Shown: positions 44,168 to 54,588, counted from the stretch's first letter. The stretch is 64,000 bases of DNA from Argyresthia goedartella (GCA_949825045.1 OX463820.1:10056501-10120500), one strand, 5' to 3'. Translations and numbers: made by a program. Notes: generated from the letters alone by a model not told the origin.

Positions 44168-46219
44168 CTAAAAGTTAAGGTTCCTTCTGGATGGATGTTT
44201 ATATTCTAATTTAAAACTTGTATGAGGGGCTGGTAAAGATTTGATTGACCTCTTCTCATCTTCGGATGAGGAGACATCAGTCATTTCTATGGAGTTGGTA
44301 ATATTAGAGTTATGTTTCACCATCTTTTTGTTGTGGCATTGATTAAAAATCTGTATACAACATCCAGAATCCGGTTTAATGTTCCGGTACCTATAACATT
44401 TATACAGTTTGTATCCTATAAATAAAAACATCAAAATAATCAAAACATAAGTAAACGTTGAGTAGTATTGAGCATATCTTATAAAGTGTGACTCTGACTG
44501 TAATTTATTTATTTCATTTTCCAAATTATCTAGGTGGTGAGATGCGTATTTCAAGGACTCTAAGTTAATTTTGCTCAAATTGATAGGGGTTAAATGAGGT
44601 AAGGTTTTGTTAAACACTTCTTTCTTACAACAGTCATCTTGTATAATATCGAAAGTTATATCTAGAGGAGACTTAATTATATTAGTATAAGAATTACTTG
44701 GCATGAGTTGGATAGTCCTTGAAAATCCAATACATTCTTCAGTTAGTTTAACTATACCAGTTCCTATGATAGAATAGTCGACAATATCGTCGTGACATTT
44801 TATAGTAAGTTTGCTAGGATCGGACTGTACATAAATCCATCTATTATTACTAAGCTTTTGCCAAATATCTATCTGGCCTATGAGTAGTTTTGAAAAACAT
44901 TGGGAAGGTAGTGATAATGTCACTTCCGTAAGGAGCTTAGATTCACAGTTAGGGTTACCTAAGCTAGAAAATATTGAAACTAGTTCACATATAGAATAAT
45001 TACCACTAATAAACTTACATTTGTCTAGATTATTAAACATAGCATAATGAATTCTGTTATCACTAAGTCCAATGTAGTTATCAGAAGGTTGAATGAGCGC
45101 AAAAGTACGGGTAACCCGTGATTCATCATGTGGAGTAGGTAAAGGTATGTTTTTATAAACCATGAATGTTTCTGACGTTATCAGTGGGACCTGCAGGACA
45201 AACACTATTTTATTGTTGTAGTAATAGGAACTAAGTTTGGACGCGTCAATTATAGAGTGGATATTGTTTACGTTAAGTGGCAATGGAAAGTCCAGACGTT
45301 TGTCTAGTTGGTTACTATGCATTGATAACTCATTGAACAGATTTAAAGGGCTTATCACACTAGGATGTAATACATTGACCTTAGAAAATAAAATAGCATT
45401 TAACGTAGTATCTAATAAATTCGATACAGAAAGTACAGAACTTTCTATGATGTTTAGTAAACTATTTATCCTAGAGATATAGAACAGTTCGTTGTCTATC
45501 TTGGTAATTTGAGACAGGATCCCATTCATGTTGTCAATTTGGGAGTTTATTTTGATTTCATTTTGACTAAGTTTGTAAATAGTAGAATTAAAATTATTTA
45601 TGGTAGATTTAACAACATGAATGTTATCCTTCATCAAGTGAAATAGTTCATTTTCACTTTTCTTACACGATTCGATAGCGGAATCGTATTTTCTGGCATC
45701 ATCGGCATCCAGGGTTCCGAAAAAGAATTTCAGGATTTCCCCACCAAATTCTAGAGATCGCTTGACCTTACTTTGGGATTTACTCAAAGTTATGTGAGAT
45801 AGTGATTGCAGTTTAATTAAATTTGATTGCACTAAAACATCGATAGGGCTGAAAGCTTCTTTACATTGGATCAAATCTGATAGTTGTATTTTATTGCAAA
45901 GTTTCTCAGATTTTTGTAAAAGTGTTTCGATATTATCAAGATAAGGATGTAATGATATAAGCTCAATGTGTGTTACTACTTTCCAGTAGTCGTTATAGAA
46001 ATTAATCGAAGTTACGGGTTCAAAGTAAATTCCTGGGCTATGAACTATTGGCGTGATTTTCGATTCAGCGCTGCATCCGTAGAGCAAGGCTCTGGAAACA
46101 AGGATAATGAAAAAGGTTATGTTTAGACTAGTTAGCAGGTTTAATTTCATTAGTATGGTGTTTGACATGTTTACGGCCCACTTGTAAAGAGACATTATGT
46201 TTGTTATGTACTTTGACAA
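44168..46219 (-). CDS. env: env: F-like fusion glycoprotein of the errantivirus
   Basis: The 683-residue ORF overlaps the end of pol by 92 bp in another frame, so it is probably expressed from a spliced RNA, as in other errantiviruses. A hydrophobic segment at about 26-48 looks like a signal peptide. A basic KVKR site at 151-154 suits furin-type cleavage and is followed by the glycine- and Phe-rich start of a fusion region and an LDADDA motif shared with baculovirus F-like proteins. A transmembrane helix lies at about 589-605, and a cytoplasmic tail of about 75 residues follows. No lesion is visible. The precise start Met is uncertain (first or an internal one). Whether the protein is made cannot be judged from sequence. 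Confidence 0.9.
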   Translation of the reverse strand: MSKYITNIMSLYKWAVNMSNTILMKLNLLTSLNITFFIILVSRALLYGCSAESKITPIVHSPGIYFEPVTSINFYNDYWKVVTHIELISLHPYLDNIETLLQKSEKLCNKIQLSDLIQCKEAFSPIDVLVQSNLIKLQSLSHITLSKSQSKVKRSLEFGGEILKFFFGTLDADDARKYDSAIESCKKSENELFHLMKDNIHVVKSTINNFNSTIYKLSQNEIKINSQIDNMNGILSQITKIDNELFYISRINSLLNIIESSVLSVSNLLDTTLNAILFSKVNVLHPSVISPLNLFNELSMHSNQLDKRLDFPLPLNVNNIHSIIDASKLSSYYYNNKIVFVLQVPLITSETFMVYKNIPLPTPHDESRVTRTFALIQPSDNYIGLSDNRIHYAMFNNLDKCKFISGNYSICELVSIFSSLGNPNCESKLLTEVTLSLPSQCFSKLLIGQIDIWQKLSNNRWIYVQSDPSKLTIKCHDDIVDYSIIGTGIVKLTEECIGFSRTIQLMPSNSYTNIIKSPLDITFDIIQDDCCKKEVFNKTLPHLTPINLSKINLESLKYASHHLDNLENEINKLQSESHFIRYAQYYSTFTYVLIILMFLFIGYKLYKCYRYRNIKPDSGCCIQIFNQCHNKKMVKHNSNITNSIEMTDVSSSEDEKRSIKSLPAPHTSFKLEYKHPSRRNLNF

Positions 46220-49200
46220 CCCTATATGGACCTTTCCAAATAGGGGATAGAGCCTTGCGTAACCTATGATGCTGCTTTAGGTAAACCATGTCACCGGTTT
46301 TATAATGTGAATCGCGAGAATGAGCATCGTAGTATTGTTTTGACCTTTCTTTACTTGCTATTATGTTCTGAATAGCCTTTTCACGGCTGAAACGCATCCT
46401 ATATTGCAGGGCACGGATATATTCACTATAGGTAGTATTGTTAGACGTATCGTATAATGAGTTGGGAATAGATGGTTTATAACCATATAGAAGTTCGTGT
46501 GGTGTGAATCCAGTAGTACAGTGTGGAGTGGTATTGTAGGCTAATATAGCTGTAAATAAGTAGCAATGCCAGTCATTCTGATTTTCATTGACAAATGATT
46601 TAAGATACTCTTTTAGAGTTGCATGAGAGCGTTCAAGAGCTCCGTTTGTTTGTGGATGATATGGAGTGGTAAAAAGGGGCTTAATTTTTAAAATTTCTGT
46701 CAGTTGTTTGAAAAGATCTGATGTGAAACAGGTACCCAAGTCTGTTAGGATGTGTTTTGGAAATCCGAAAAGGGATATGAAATGCACTAGGTTACGTGCT
46801 ATCTCTTCACTTGTTGCACCGACCATAGGGTAGGCGCTTGAGAATTTTGTGAGGTCATCTTGTAGTGTCAAGATGAACTTGAAGTTTTGGAAGCCAGCGT
46901 CCGGTAAGGGACCTACGACGTCGAGAGCTAATCGTTCAAATGGTTTAGTGGAGGTAGAAGTTATTTCCATAGGGGCTTTATTTGATATCCTTAAGGGTTT
47001 GTTAATTTGGCACAATTTACAATTTTTGACATAGTTTTCGATATCAGACCGCATGCCTTTCCAGTAGTAGGAGGCCTTGATTCTGTTATACATTCGTTTT
47101 GAACCTGGGTGACCAGCGATAGTAGAATCGTGGTTTTCTTTGAGAATTTTAGGAACTTCGGCAGGAGTTGGGTAAATCATTTGATTTTTATAAACATGTA
47201 TCTTAATGTTCGTGTTGTGGAAAATGTGAGAGATCATGTTATAAATCTTTGTGTAAGCTATCTTAGAGAATGGATCGGAAAAATCTGGTAATGCAAGGTC
47301 TGTGGTCTCCGGACTATCTTCCAGAATCTGGTCTCGGAGTTTCATGAGTAAATTATATACATCCTTAAATTTAGTTTCCTCGTAGTGGTGGATTTTTGTG
47401 AATAGAAAGTAGTACATTTTATTATTCATATTTACGCTTTTAATCGTAAATGGTTCGCGTTCGGAATCAAGTAAGTCAGCGGAATTTAGTTGAGACATTA
47501 GCTCTTCACAATGTGGCATAGAATAGTCAAAGTCCAGTGAGACGGGACACGCGATTGATTTAAGCTTAGATAGATGGAGAGCTTCGGTATGTTCTTCCAT
47601 TATGGTATTTGGAGTAGGGATTCTATTTGTAAATTGTTCCTTAAAATATTTTTCATATGGAGAGTTAAGTAGATTTTGGGAATCAATGATATTCACAGGA
47701 CAACGCGATAACGCATCGGCGTTGGAGTTAAGGCGACCTTGTTTATATACAATTTCATAGTCGTATTCCTCTAGTTTAAGGCGCCAGCGAATAAGTCGGC
47801 TGCCAGGATCCTTAACGTTGAATAGCCAGACTAATGGCCGGTGATCCGTCACGATTTTAAATTTGCGACCAAAAAGGTAAGGGCGGAATGTTTTGACAGC
47901 ATAAATTATGGCTAGTAATTCCTTTTCAGTGGTCGAATAATTTCCTTCAGGCTTGTTTAAGGTTCTGGATGCATAGGCTATAGGTTTGTCTTTACCTATA
48001 TCACCTTGTGAAAGGACTGCACCTACCGCATAATTAGAAGCATCCGTTGTGATCACAAACGGGGCAGAAAAATCAGGATATTGGAGTAGAGGTGCAGTGG
48101 TGAGCTTTACCTTGAGGAGTTGAAAAGCGTTTTCTTGTTCTGAAGTCCAATCGAAAGGGATATCCTTTTTGAGTAGTGATGTTAAGGGTTTTGTGATTTT
48201 CGAGAAATTTTCAATGAAGCGTCGATAATAACCGACAAGACCAAGGAAGGATTTGATTTGCTTTACATTGGTTGGTACTGGGAACTCAGTAACAGCTTTA
48301 ATTTTTTCGGGATTGGGACTGACTCCTTTGTCTGTAATTATGTGTCCTAAGTAAGCGACTTCCCGTCTGAGAAATTCACATTTATCAGGTTGTAATTTTA
48401 AATTGAATTGTCGCATCCTGTCGAAGACAAGTTGTAACTTGGTCATATGGGAATCCAGGTCATGTGAGTAGATTATGCAATCGTCGAGATAAACGTAACA
48501 GTGAAGGCCTTGAAGGCCTGAAAGAGCTGTATTCATGAGACGCTGAAACGTAGAAGGAGCATTTTTTAACCCGAAGGGCATCCTGGCAAATTCGTAGTGG
48601 CCAGTGACGCTCGAGTTAGTACTAACGGTAAATCCTGTTTTGAGGGCATCTGAAGCACTCATCTTTATTTGATGAAATCCGCTTGCCAGGTCAAGAGTGC
48701 TGAAATATTTAGAATGACCCAGTTGGTCGAGTATGTCGGTGATAAGTGGTAGAGGATAACTTTCAGAAACTGTGACGTCGTTCAAACGGCGGTAATCGAT
48801 AACAATCCTCCATTTCTTCTTGCCGGAAGCGTCCATTTTTTTAGGGACTACCCATACGGGAGCACTCCATGGTGAGATAGAGGGGCGGATAATATTTTGA
48901 TCAAGCATTTTTCGTACTTGAGAATCGACTTCTTCCTTATGACAATCAGGAAATCGATATGATTTTACATGAATAGGGGGAGAGTCACCGGAGTTAATAG
49001 TGTGCTCGATGGCGTTAGTATAGGTCAGGGATTCACCATCAAGGTGGAAGATATCAGTGTATTTGCGACAACACTCAAAAAGAGTTGCTTTTTCTTCATC
49101 GTTCAGATGATAACAGCGTAATTGATTTAAGACTTGATTTATTCGATCAGAATTAGAAACAGAAATAGAGTTTATTTTACGACAAGAATCAGATGTCGTT

Positions 49201-50432
49201 TCTGATTTCTCAATGGGTGTTAATTCCACCGCATAGTCTTTGACGTTGACGCTAGAGTTTGTAGTATTTAAAACTGAGATATTCACTTTGCCATTTGGTT
49301 TGATTAAAACTATGCAATTAGCGACATAAACACCTTCGCAATAAAGATGATCTAAAACGAGGGCCTCGTTATCTTGGTAGAGCTCGTGTGAGTAATTTGA
49401 TATTCCGCACTCGATAACGGCTTCACTGCGAGCCGGTATGATGTAGGTAGGTTGATTATAAACAATAGGCAACTGTACATTGCGAATGTGTATGCTTTTC
49501 AATTCGTAGTTAATGTTAACTTTGAAATGTCCGAAAAAATCACTTCCGATTATTCCGTCATAATCTTCGAGGCACACATCGTCATTTGTGACATGGAATT
49601 TAAAATTGATTGTTTCTGAGGGTAAGTCAATATACAGCTGGAAGGTGCCCAATGTTGTAATTAAGGATTCTGATTTACTTATGCCTTTAATTTTTACAAT
49701 TTCACGTGAGAGTGCAGGAGTTTCTTTCAAACTTGAGTTTTTAATTATACTGATGCTTGCGCCAGTGTCGATCAGCAAGCATAGTGGATTCACAGCGTAT
49801 TTAGTTTGCAAATAAATGTGTGGTAATGATATTTTTTTATTAGTTATAGTAGTCTCGAGAATTGGTATAAAATCAGGGACAGGGTCGGATTCAGTTAGTT
49901 CAAAGTTTTTAATATTTCCCGAATCTTGATTTTGAGAATTGTTTTGAAAACTTTTTTGTATTGACAGAGTAGGACTCAGCGAGTGCTGAGGTGACATCGG
50001 AATCGTGTTCCGGGATTTATTTATAGAACTCTGTGGTTTAGTCAGAGTAGAACTCAGGGCAACCTGAGATGACCTCGGAACTATGTCCCGGGATTTAATT
50101 GTATAACTCTGGTCTTTAGGCAGAGTAGGACTCAGGGTGACCTGAGATGACCTCGGAACTATATTCCGGGATTTAATCGTAGAACTCTGGTGTTTGGGCA
50201 GAGTAGGACTCAGGGTAACCTGAGATGACCTCGGAACTATATTCCGGGATTTAATCGTAGAACTCTGGTGTTTAGGCAGAGTAGAACTCAGGGTAACCTG
50301 AGATGACCTCGGAACTGTAGTCCGGGATTTCTTTAATACATCGGCGTATGATAATTGAGAGATGACCTCAAAGGGTTTGTTATTTGTGCCGTTTTGATTA
50401 AGCGATTTCGGCAGGCACACAACCGAAATCAT
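46128..50432 (-). CDS. pol: pol polyprotein of the errantivirus
   Basis: The 1434-residue open frame begins ATGA, overlapping the gag stop codon, in the -1 frame relative to gag. This suits -1 frameshifting or re-initiation. The order is: a repeat-rich N-terminus (about 35-160), protease with LLIDTGASISII (about 217-228), RT with YLDDCIIYS, RNase H with IVTDHRPLVWLF, then integrase with a zinc-binding HHCC domain (AGHPGSKR to CKLCQINK) and catalytic DDE (LALDVVGPL, LTDLGTCF, ALERSHATL). It ends in a GPYRVVKVHN-type tail overlapping env. All catalytic signatures are present in one frame. Confidence 0.96.
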   Translation of the reverse strand: MISVVCLPKSLNQNGTNNKPFEVISQLSYADVLKKSRTTVPRSSQVTLSSTLPKHQSSTIKSRNIVPRSSQVTLSPTLPKHQSSTIKSRNIVPRSSQVTLSPTLPKDQSYTIKSRDIVPRSSQVALSSTLTKPQSSINKSRNTIPMSPQHSLSPTLSIQKSFQNNSQNQDSGNIKNFELTESDPVPDFIPILETTITNKKISLPHIYLQTKYAVNPLCLLIDTGASISIIKNSSLKETPALSREIVKIKGISKSESLITTLGTFQLYIDLPSETINFKFHVTNDDVCLEDYDGIIGSDFFGHFKVNINYELKSIHIRNVQLPIVYNQPTYIIPARSEAVIECGISNYSHELYQDNEALVLDHLYCEGVYVANCIVLIKPNGKVNISVLNTTNSSVNVKDYAVELTPIEKSETTSDSCRKINSISVSNSDRINQVLNQLRCYHLNDEEKATLFECCRKYTDIFHLDGESLTYTNAIEHTINSGDSPPIHVKSYRFPDCHKEEVDSQVRKMLDQNIIRPSISPWSAPVWVVPKKMDASGKKKWRIVIDYRRLNDVTVSESYPLPLITDILDQLGHSKYFSTLDLASGFHQIKMSASDALKTGFTVSTNSSVTGHYEFARMPFGLKNAPSTFQRLMNTALSGLQGLHCYVYLDDCIIYSHDLDSHMTKLQLVFDRMRQFNLKLQPDKCEFLRREVAYLGHIITDKGVSPNPEKIKAVTEFPVPTNVKQIKSFLGLVGYYRRFIENFSKITKPLTSLLKKDIPFDWTSEQENAFQLLKVKLTTAPLLQYPDFSAPFVITTDASNYAVGAVLSQGDIGKDKPIAYASRTLNKPEGNYSTTEKELLAIIYAVKTFRPYLFGRKFKIVTDHRPLVWLFNVKDPGSRLIRWRLKLEEYDYEIVYKQGRLNSNADALSRCPVNIIDSQNLLNSPYEKYFKEQFTNRIPTPNTIMEEHTEALHLSKLKSIACPVSLDFDYSMPHCEELMSQLNSADLLDSEREPFTIKSVNMNNKMYYFLFTKIHHYEETKFKDVYNLLMKLRDQILEDSPETTDLALPDFSDPFSKIAYTKIYNMISHIFHNTNIKIHVYKNQMIYPTPAEVPKILKENHDSTIAGHPGSKRMYNRIKASYYWKGMRSDIENYVKNCKLCQINKPLRISNKAPMEITSTSTKPFERLALDVVGPLPDAGFQNFKFILTLQDDLTKFSSAYPMVGATSEEIARNLVHFISLFGFPKHILTDLGTCFTSDLFKQLTEILKIKPLFTTPYHPQTNGALERSHATLKEYLKSFVNENQNDWHCYLFTAILAYNTTPHCTTGFTPHELLYGYKPSIPNSLYDTSNNTTYSEYIRALQYRMRFSREKAIQNIIASKERSKQYYDAHSRDSHYKTGDMVYLKQHHRLRKALSPIWKGPYRVVKVHNKHNVSLQVGRKHVKHHTNEIKPAN
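49960..50330 (-). repeat. 78-bp tandem repeat (about five copies) in the pol N-terminus
   Basis: The unit encodes 26 residues, with the core VPRSSQVTLS and a linker ending STIKSRN. Copies 1-3 are very similar and copies 4-5 more divergent. Because 78 is a multiple of three, gain or loss of units keeps the frame. Confidence 0.92.
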
Positions 50433-51496
50433 TCTTGGTTTAAAGCATCATCAGAAGGTTCATCATAGACATTATGCACATGGGCCTGTGCCGAAGTACC
50501 TTGTGAGGGATCTTGACCTTGGGAAGTTTGGGAATTCTTATATTTTAATTTATAACACTCGTCAATGGTGTGACCCTGTTTTTTGCAGTATCTACACTGT
50601 TTAGGACCTTGGAGAGAATCAAAAGCAGGTCTTGAATTGACGGCGTATGATCGTTGGGTTTGAGTTTGATTTTGAGGCTTGTTCCTAAAGCACTCAGAAG
50701 AAGTGTGCCCTTTCTTGTGACACAACGAGCATTGTTTTGCTCGGTAGAACGACGAAGACGACGATTTGGTGAGGTTATATAATTTTTCCTCTTCAACTGC
50801 GCATTGTATAGCGTCATTTAATTTAGGTGGGTTACGGCAACGCACTATGTTGGAGATTGAGGAGTTTAGGCCCAACAAAAATGTGTTGAGGGCAAGGTCC
50901 TCCATGGCAGCTATTCGCCCTACGAGTTCGTTTGGCTGTTTGCAATTATAATAAATATCAGATTGCATGCGTGTCAAGATCGATTCTAATCTTATCGAAT
51001 ATTGAGTCACATCTTCAGATGGCAACTGTTTACAATTTTGAAGATCAACAAGTAAATGTGTGGCATGTTTCTTTTCTCCAAATGTTGCTCGAAGGAAATT
51101 TTTTATTCCGTCCCATGAATCGAAGTTTTTGAGGCTGCAGGCAACCTGCGCCTTGCCTTCCAGTTGGGATATTACATATTTACACAAGACATTGGTCTGG
51201 TCCGCATTTGCCAACGAAATAGCATTATCGCAGTTAGTTAGGAATGCTGGAAGGGATTCTTTATCACCATTGTATGGTTTTATAAATTTAGTCAATACTG
51301 ACAGGGAGATTTCAGCATTTTTATCGACTTTTGGTGGCATGTTGGTTGGAAGAATAGCAGATAAGTCGACACTAGATCCAAAATGAGAGTCAGAGGAAGT
51401 ATGAGAAGCGTCTGATTCTGAACTGATTGATTCGTGACCTTCTGGAAGTTCCGATTTTAATTTGGAATCTTCAGATTCGGATTTGACGTCAGACAT
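50429..51496 (-). CDS. gag: gag of the errantivirus
   Basis: The 355-residue protein has an acidic Ser-rich N-terminus (about 1-45), a capsid-like core (about 60-235, with FIKPYNGDKESLPAFLTNCD), and two CCHC zinc knuckles, CSLCHKKGHTSSEC and CRYCKKQGHTIDEC, each C-x2-C-x4-H-x4-C. It is the first ORF after the leader and overlaps pol by four bases. Expected role: capsid assembly and genomic RNA binding. Confidence 0.94.
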   Translation of the reverse strand: MSDVKSESEDSKLKSELPEGHESISSESDASHTSSDSHFGSSVDLSAILPTNMPPKVDKNAEISLSVLTKFIKPYNGDKESLPAFLTNCDNAISLANADQTNVLCKYVISQLEGKAQVACSLKNFDSWDGIKNFLRATFGEKKHATHLLVDLQNCKQLPSEDVTQYSIRLESILTRMQSDIYYNCKQPNELVGRIAAMEDLALNTFLLGLNSSISNIVRCRNPPKLNDAIQCAVEEEKLYNLTKSSSSSFYRAKQCSLCHKKGHTSSECFRNKPQNQTQTQRSYAVNSRPAFDSLQGPKQCRYCKKQGHTIDECYKLKYKNSQTSQGQDPSQGTSAQAHVHNVYDEPSDDALNQE

Positions 51497-52120
51497 TAAT
51501 TATTGTGCTATGTTTAGGTAGTCTTAGACAAAATGTTTGACAATACCAATAAAATAAATGTAAAAATAAATCACCGTAAAACATAAGATGTAGCAGGTAA
51601 AATTAAAAGTAGGACTTAAAAAACACTTTCACATGAAAACGGTAGAACACAAAAGTAAACGGGTTTTGTAACTCACAGACACACGACGATATTGGTCTTA
51701 AGCTGCATTCTCGGGCTTGGCGATGGTATCACGCGGCAGGTTGCGTGACGTGGGCAGGCAGCGCGTGACGCGTGTCTAGTGACAGCGCTTGGTGACCACG
51801 CGGCGACAGGCGGCGTGTTAGATTTTTGGCTGGAAACGGGCTGCAGGATAATGCACCCAGGATGTTGGGCGATGGTGATGATGAGCTAGAGCTGTTCGTC
51901 GGGCACGTTGAATGGAGTACCCGCAGTGGTAGTGTTCTGGATCGCGGGCTCACGCTCAGAGGGCGGAGACTGACCGTCGGATCAAGACAGTTAGGTTGTA
52001 GCTGATGCGGGCTCGTACTAGGCACGAGTCTTATCGTCGATCAGGACAAACACTGGCCAGGGATTCGGATTCCTTAGATGTCTGTATGACCTCTTTGGAA
52101 TCCCACTTCTGACACCAATT
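51497..52120 (-). other. errantivirus 5' leader with primer-binding site
   Basis: About 620 bp between the 5' LTR and gag, GC-richer than the coding part. The primer-binding site occupies 52101-52117, separated from the LTR by three bases. Confidence 0.8.
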
Positions 52121-52420
52121 TGTTAGGAGGCCTATGGTGTCTGTCTTTTTTAAAAAAAAAACTACAATGTTCGCCTAACTAGTTTTATTGTCTTTTGACA
52201 AATCTTACAAGATCACTACGACACAACTTTTATAACTTCTTGAAAGTGGAGGCGACCGCTCCTCGCAATTGAACAATTCTAACTGACTAAAAAAAATATT
52301 ATTCAAGTAAATGGCAGGTAACCAAAGGGCTGACTCTGCAATAGAATATCATGGAAATATACACGTTACAAGGTGATCTGCTTGTTTAGCTTTTATTACA
52401 AAGAAAACAGGGTTATAACA
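52121..52420 (-). repeat. 5' LTR of the errantivirus
   Basis: 300 bp, partner of 43692-43991, followed by the GAAC duplication. Confidence 0.96.
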
Positions 52421-53385
52421 GAACGAAGATTGGTTCAGGAAGTTAGTGTTTCAAGTTAGACAGAGAAAGCATATATGCCCGCAAGCCGGTATTTCGCATC
52501 AGTTAGCGGTGTATTGCGCCAGATCGATCGTTGTTGTATTTTGTGTGATGGTACCATTTATTTTTTTGTATATATATGGGCTCTTGGAACTTCTTTTAGT
52601 GGTCGACCACAATTTATAATATTTGTTTGTGATATCGTATAGATATCCGTCGTAGTTTTACGACGTGAGTACTCAATGATATTTCATGTGCTCGCTAGTA
52701 GCGGCTAGTGGTGTTTCCAATTATATACTTAGTTCACGGCAATAACGATCCGAATAGACCGGTTTACACAATTGCGATTTGATTTTCCGAAATGGGTTTG
52801 AACTAGCGGTTACCTCAAAAGGTCCGTAACGTTTTGAAACCTTCAACTCTGCGCAATTTGAGCTGGATGTTATCGAAACGTTGTCATTAGCTCTTTAGGA
52901 GATCCAACCCTCACCATAACGAAGTGCATAGTTCGATAAATACCGATCTATGAATTCCATTGACCTGAGCACGACCTCAACCAAGCCAAATCATAAATAT
53001 TTGACTCAGCCTACACATTAGACCTCCAGCGAAATTTACATTTAACTTAAAGATGCAACTTGAATCCAAACTGACCCAAGGCAAAGCAAAACAATCTACC
53101 CGGTACTAAACAATGAACTTTAGACTGTAATTTGATCTCTTCGCGCGTCCCCGACAACACTCAAATGTCAAAACATCAACAGGATAGGTTATATGTGTTG
53201 ACACCGGTTTAACTTTGTTCTGAATTTGTTATTTCCATCCGCGGAACCTCATCGATCAGTCAGCCTATGCCCTGCCAACCTAGGTTTAGCCGCAACTAAA
53301 CTCCTGTCTAGCCTAGTCAAAAATCCTAGTGTTATACCACTTCCATTATCGACACCACTCGAAAATGGTTGAGTTTGATTTGAAT

Positions 53386-53479
53386 TTCACAATTCACAAT
53401 TCTTTATTGCACAGAACATTAAAATAAAACATTTTACAAGAAATTAAAAGGCAAAGGCGAGCTTATCTCTCAACAGAGA
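53386..53479 (-). mobile_element. 94-bp LINE tail insertion
   Basis: ttcacaattcacaattcttta and caaaggcgagctta match the 3' end of the LINE at 10252 (heptamer tail plus conserved 3' UTR). TGAAT occurs on both sides (53381-53385 and 53480-53484), and the other LTR copies lack the insertion. It is a severely 5'-truncated LINE copy. Confidence 0.88.
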
Positions 53480-54588
53480 TGAATGTGCTTGTATGTTTAA
53501 TGACTGTGTGTGTGGGAATTTCAAAACTCGCTACTCGAAAGGAATGAGGAGAGGATTAGCCCGCGAATATCCTAAGAGCCAATCCAGGAACCCTATGGTG
53601 AAGGAAAAAGGAATTTAGGGTCGCTACAAGCCCAGACTCAGACTCAGATCAATTACCTACAAGTTCTTATCTAACGACCCAAGGATAGATTTTGAATTTG
53701 GGGTAGGTTGATTTAAAGGATAGGAACCGAGGTATATCTCGGCGCTTCAGACACTCACGAAAATCTACTGAAACACGCAATCACAATTCGTCCAGTTCTG
53801 ACGCGTAAAACGGCAGCCCAAAACTGTTTAGAACTGCTGAAAGACGACTGTCACAGTAGCTTAACGCTGAGACTGAATTGATTCCCTTCCCCCGCAATCG
53901 TATTTATACACCCCACATGTCTGAAAAAAATGGCGTCCTTTGCAAACACGCGCTGCCCAAGCGAAAGCTTCTTATCACTAACTACACAGGGTCTAATTTC
54001 AACTATGCCATGCAGATCCGCCGTTCTACAAATTGTGTGTACGCATAGTTTCTAATCAACTCATTGGCTATCACTCAAATCATTTGGTACTGCCGATACA
54101 CAGAATCTGTTGATCGCTGACCATAAAAGCTTGTTGCGATTAATTAAGCCTTCCCGACCGCTAGCGCGCTAGACAAAGACCACTAGAATGATATTCAAAC
54201 TCGTGGTGTCAAGCTCGCCATGTCGTAATAAACAAACGCAATTGTATATTTGCAGTCAACATAATAGCTTTCTCCGTATCGTTCCATAATAACCTTCCAT
54301 TATTCAGTTATTCATAATTTATTCAGCGCGCAGCCAAATCGGCTCTGATCCCTACACATTCCGCAGGAATGCGACAAAAAAACCTGACCTGTAATCTTCC
54401 TCGAACCATCCCACGCGCTCGGCTCATTGTTTTTTGCTAACTTACCCTGAGCTACTCAAAACCCCAAACGTTAAATGAACCGATTCTAGTATTTAACGTG
54501 TGTACCAATACAACGCGGCGATGGTCTAGCCCTCTGTCACGCAAAATGAAGTATCAAATGTACTGACTTTCGTGTACCATTACAACAT

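Larger units (their letters stand above)
43692..52420 (-). mobile_element. errantivirus-like endogenous retrovirus (gypsy with env), apparently intact
   Basis: The 8.7-kb element is flanked by the GAAC duplication (43688-43691 and 52421-52424). The two 300-bp LTRs differ, on reading, at one position in a T/A run. On the minus strand gag (355 codons), pol (1434 codons) and env (683 codons) are all open and overlap as in errantiviruses. A polypurine tract (minus strand aaatgggggagc) lies before the 3' LTR. The primer-binding site TGGTGTCAGAAGTGGGA (52101-52117) matches the 3' end of a leucine tRNA as I recall it. This is the youngest insertion in the window. Confidence 0.95.
35209..54584 (-). 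mobile_element. composite LTR element: LTR-gag-LTR-gag-LTR, with nested insertions
   Basis: The whole block is flanked by ACAT (35205-35208 and 54585-54588), with TGTAACGGCATT at the low end and GTACCATTACA at the high end, so it inserted as, or descends from, one unit. Three LTR copies (starts 35209, 39440, 43522) alternate with two gag regions; the repeat period is 4231 and then 4082 bp. No protease, RT or integrase is present. LTR 1 and 2 stop at the same point (38113, 42204) and fuse directly to gag; only LTR 3 is complete (about 2.2 kb without insertions). The family's integrase end and 3' LTR are seen again at 60318-62556. Confidence 0.85.
43522..54584 (-). repeat. LTR 3 of the composite element, complete but interrupted
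   Basis: The LTR consists of 43522-43691 and 52425-54584, with the errantivirus between and a 94-bp LINE tail at 53386-53479. It ends TACCATTACA next to the ACAT duplication. Without the insertions it is about 2.2 kb, unusually long for an LTR. In minus orientation this is the 5' LTR. The gag leader begins at 43521, with a candidate primer-binding site (minus strand TGGTGCTGAGACC). Confidence 0.8.

Noticed and set aside
51729..52025. 98-codon Ser/Pro-rich frame in the errantivirus leader
   Set aside because: Position between primer-binding site and gag, low complexity and no motif point to untranslated leader.
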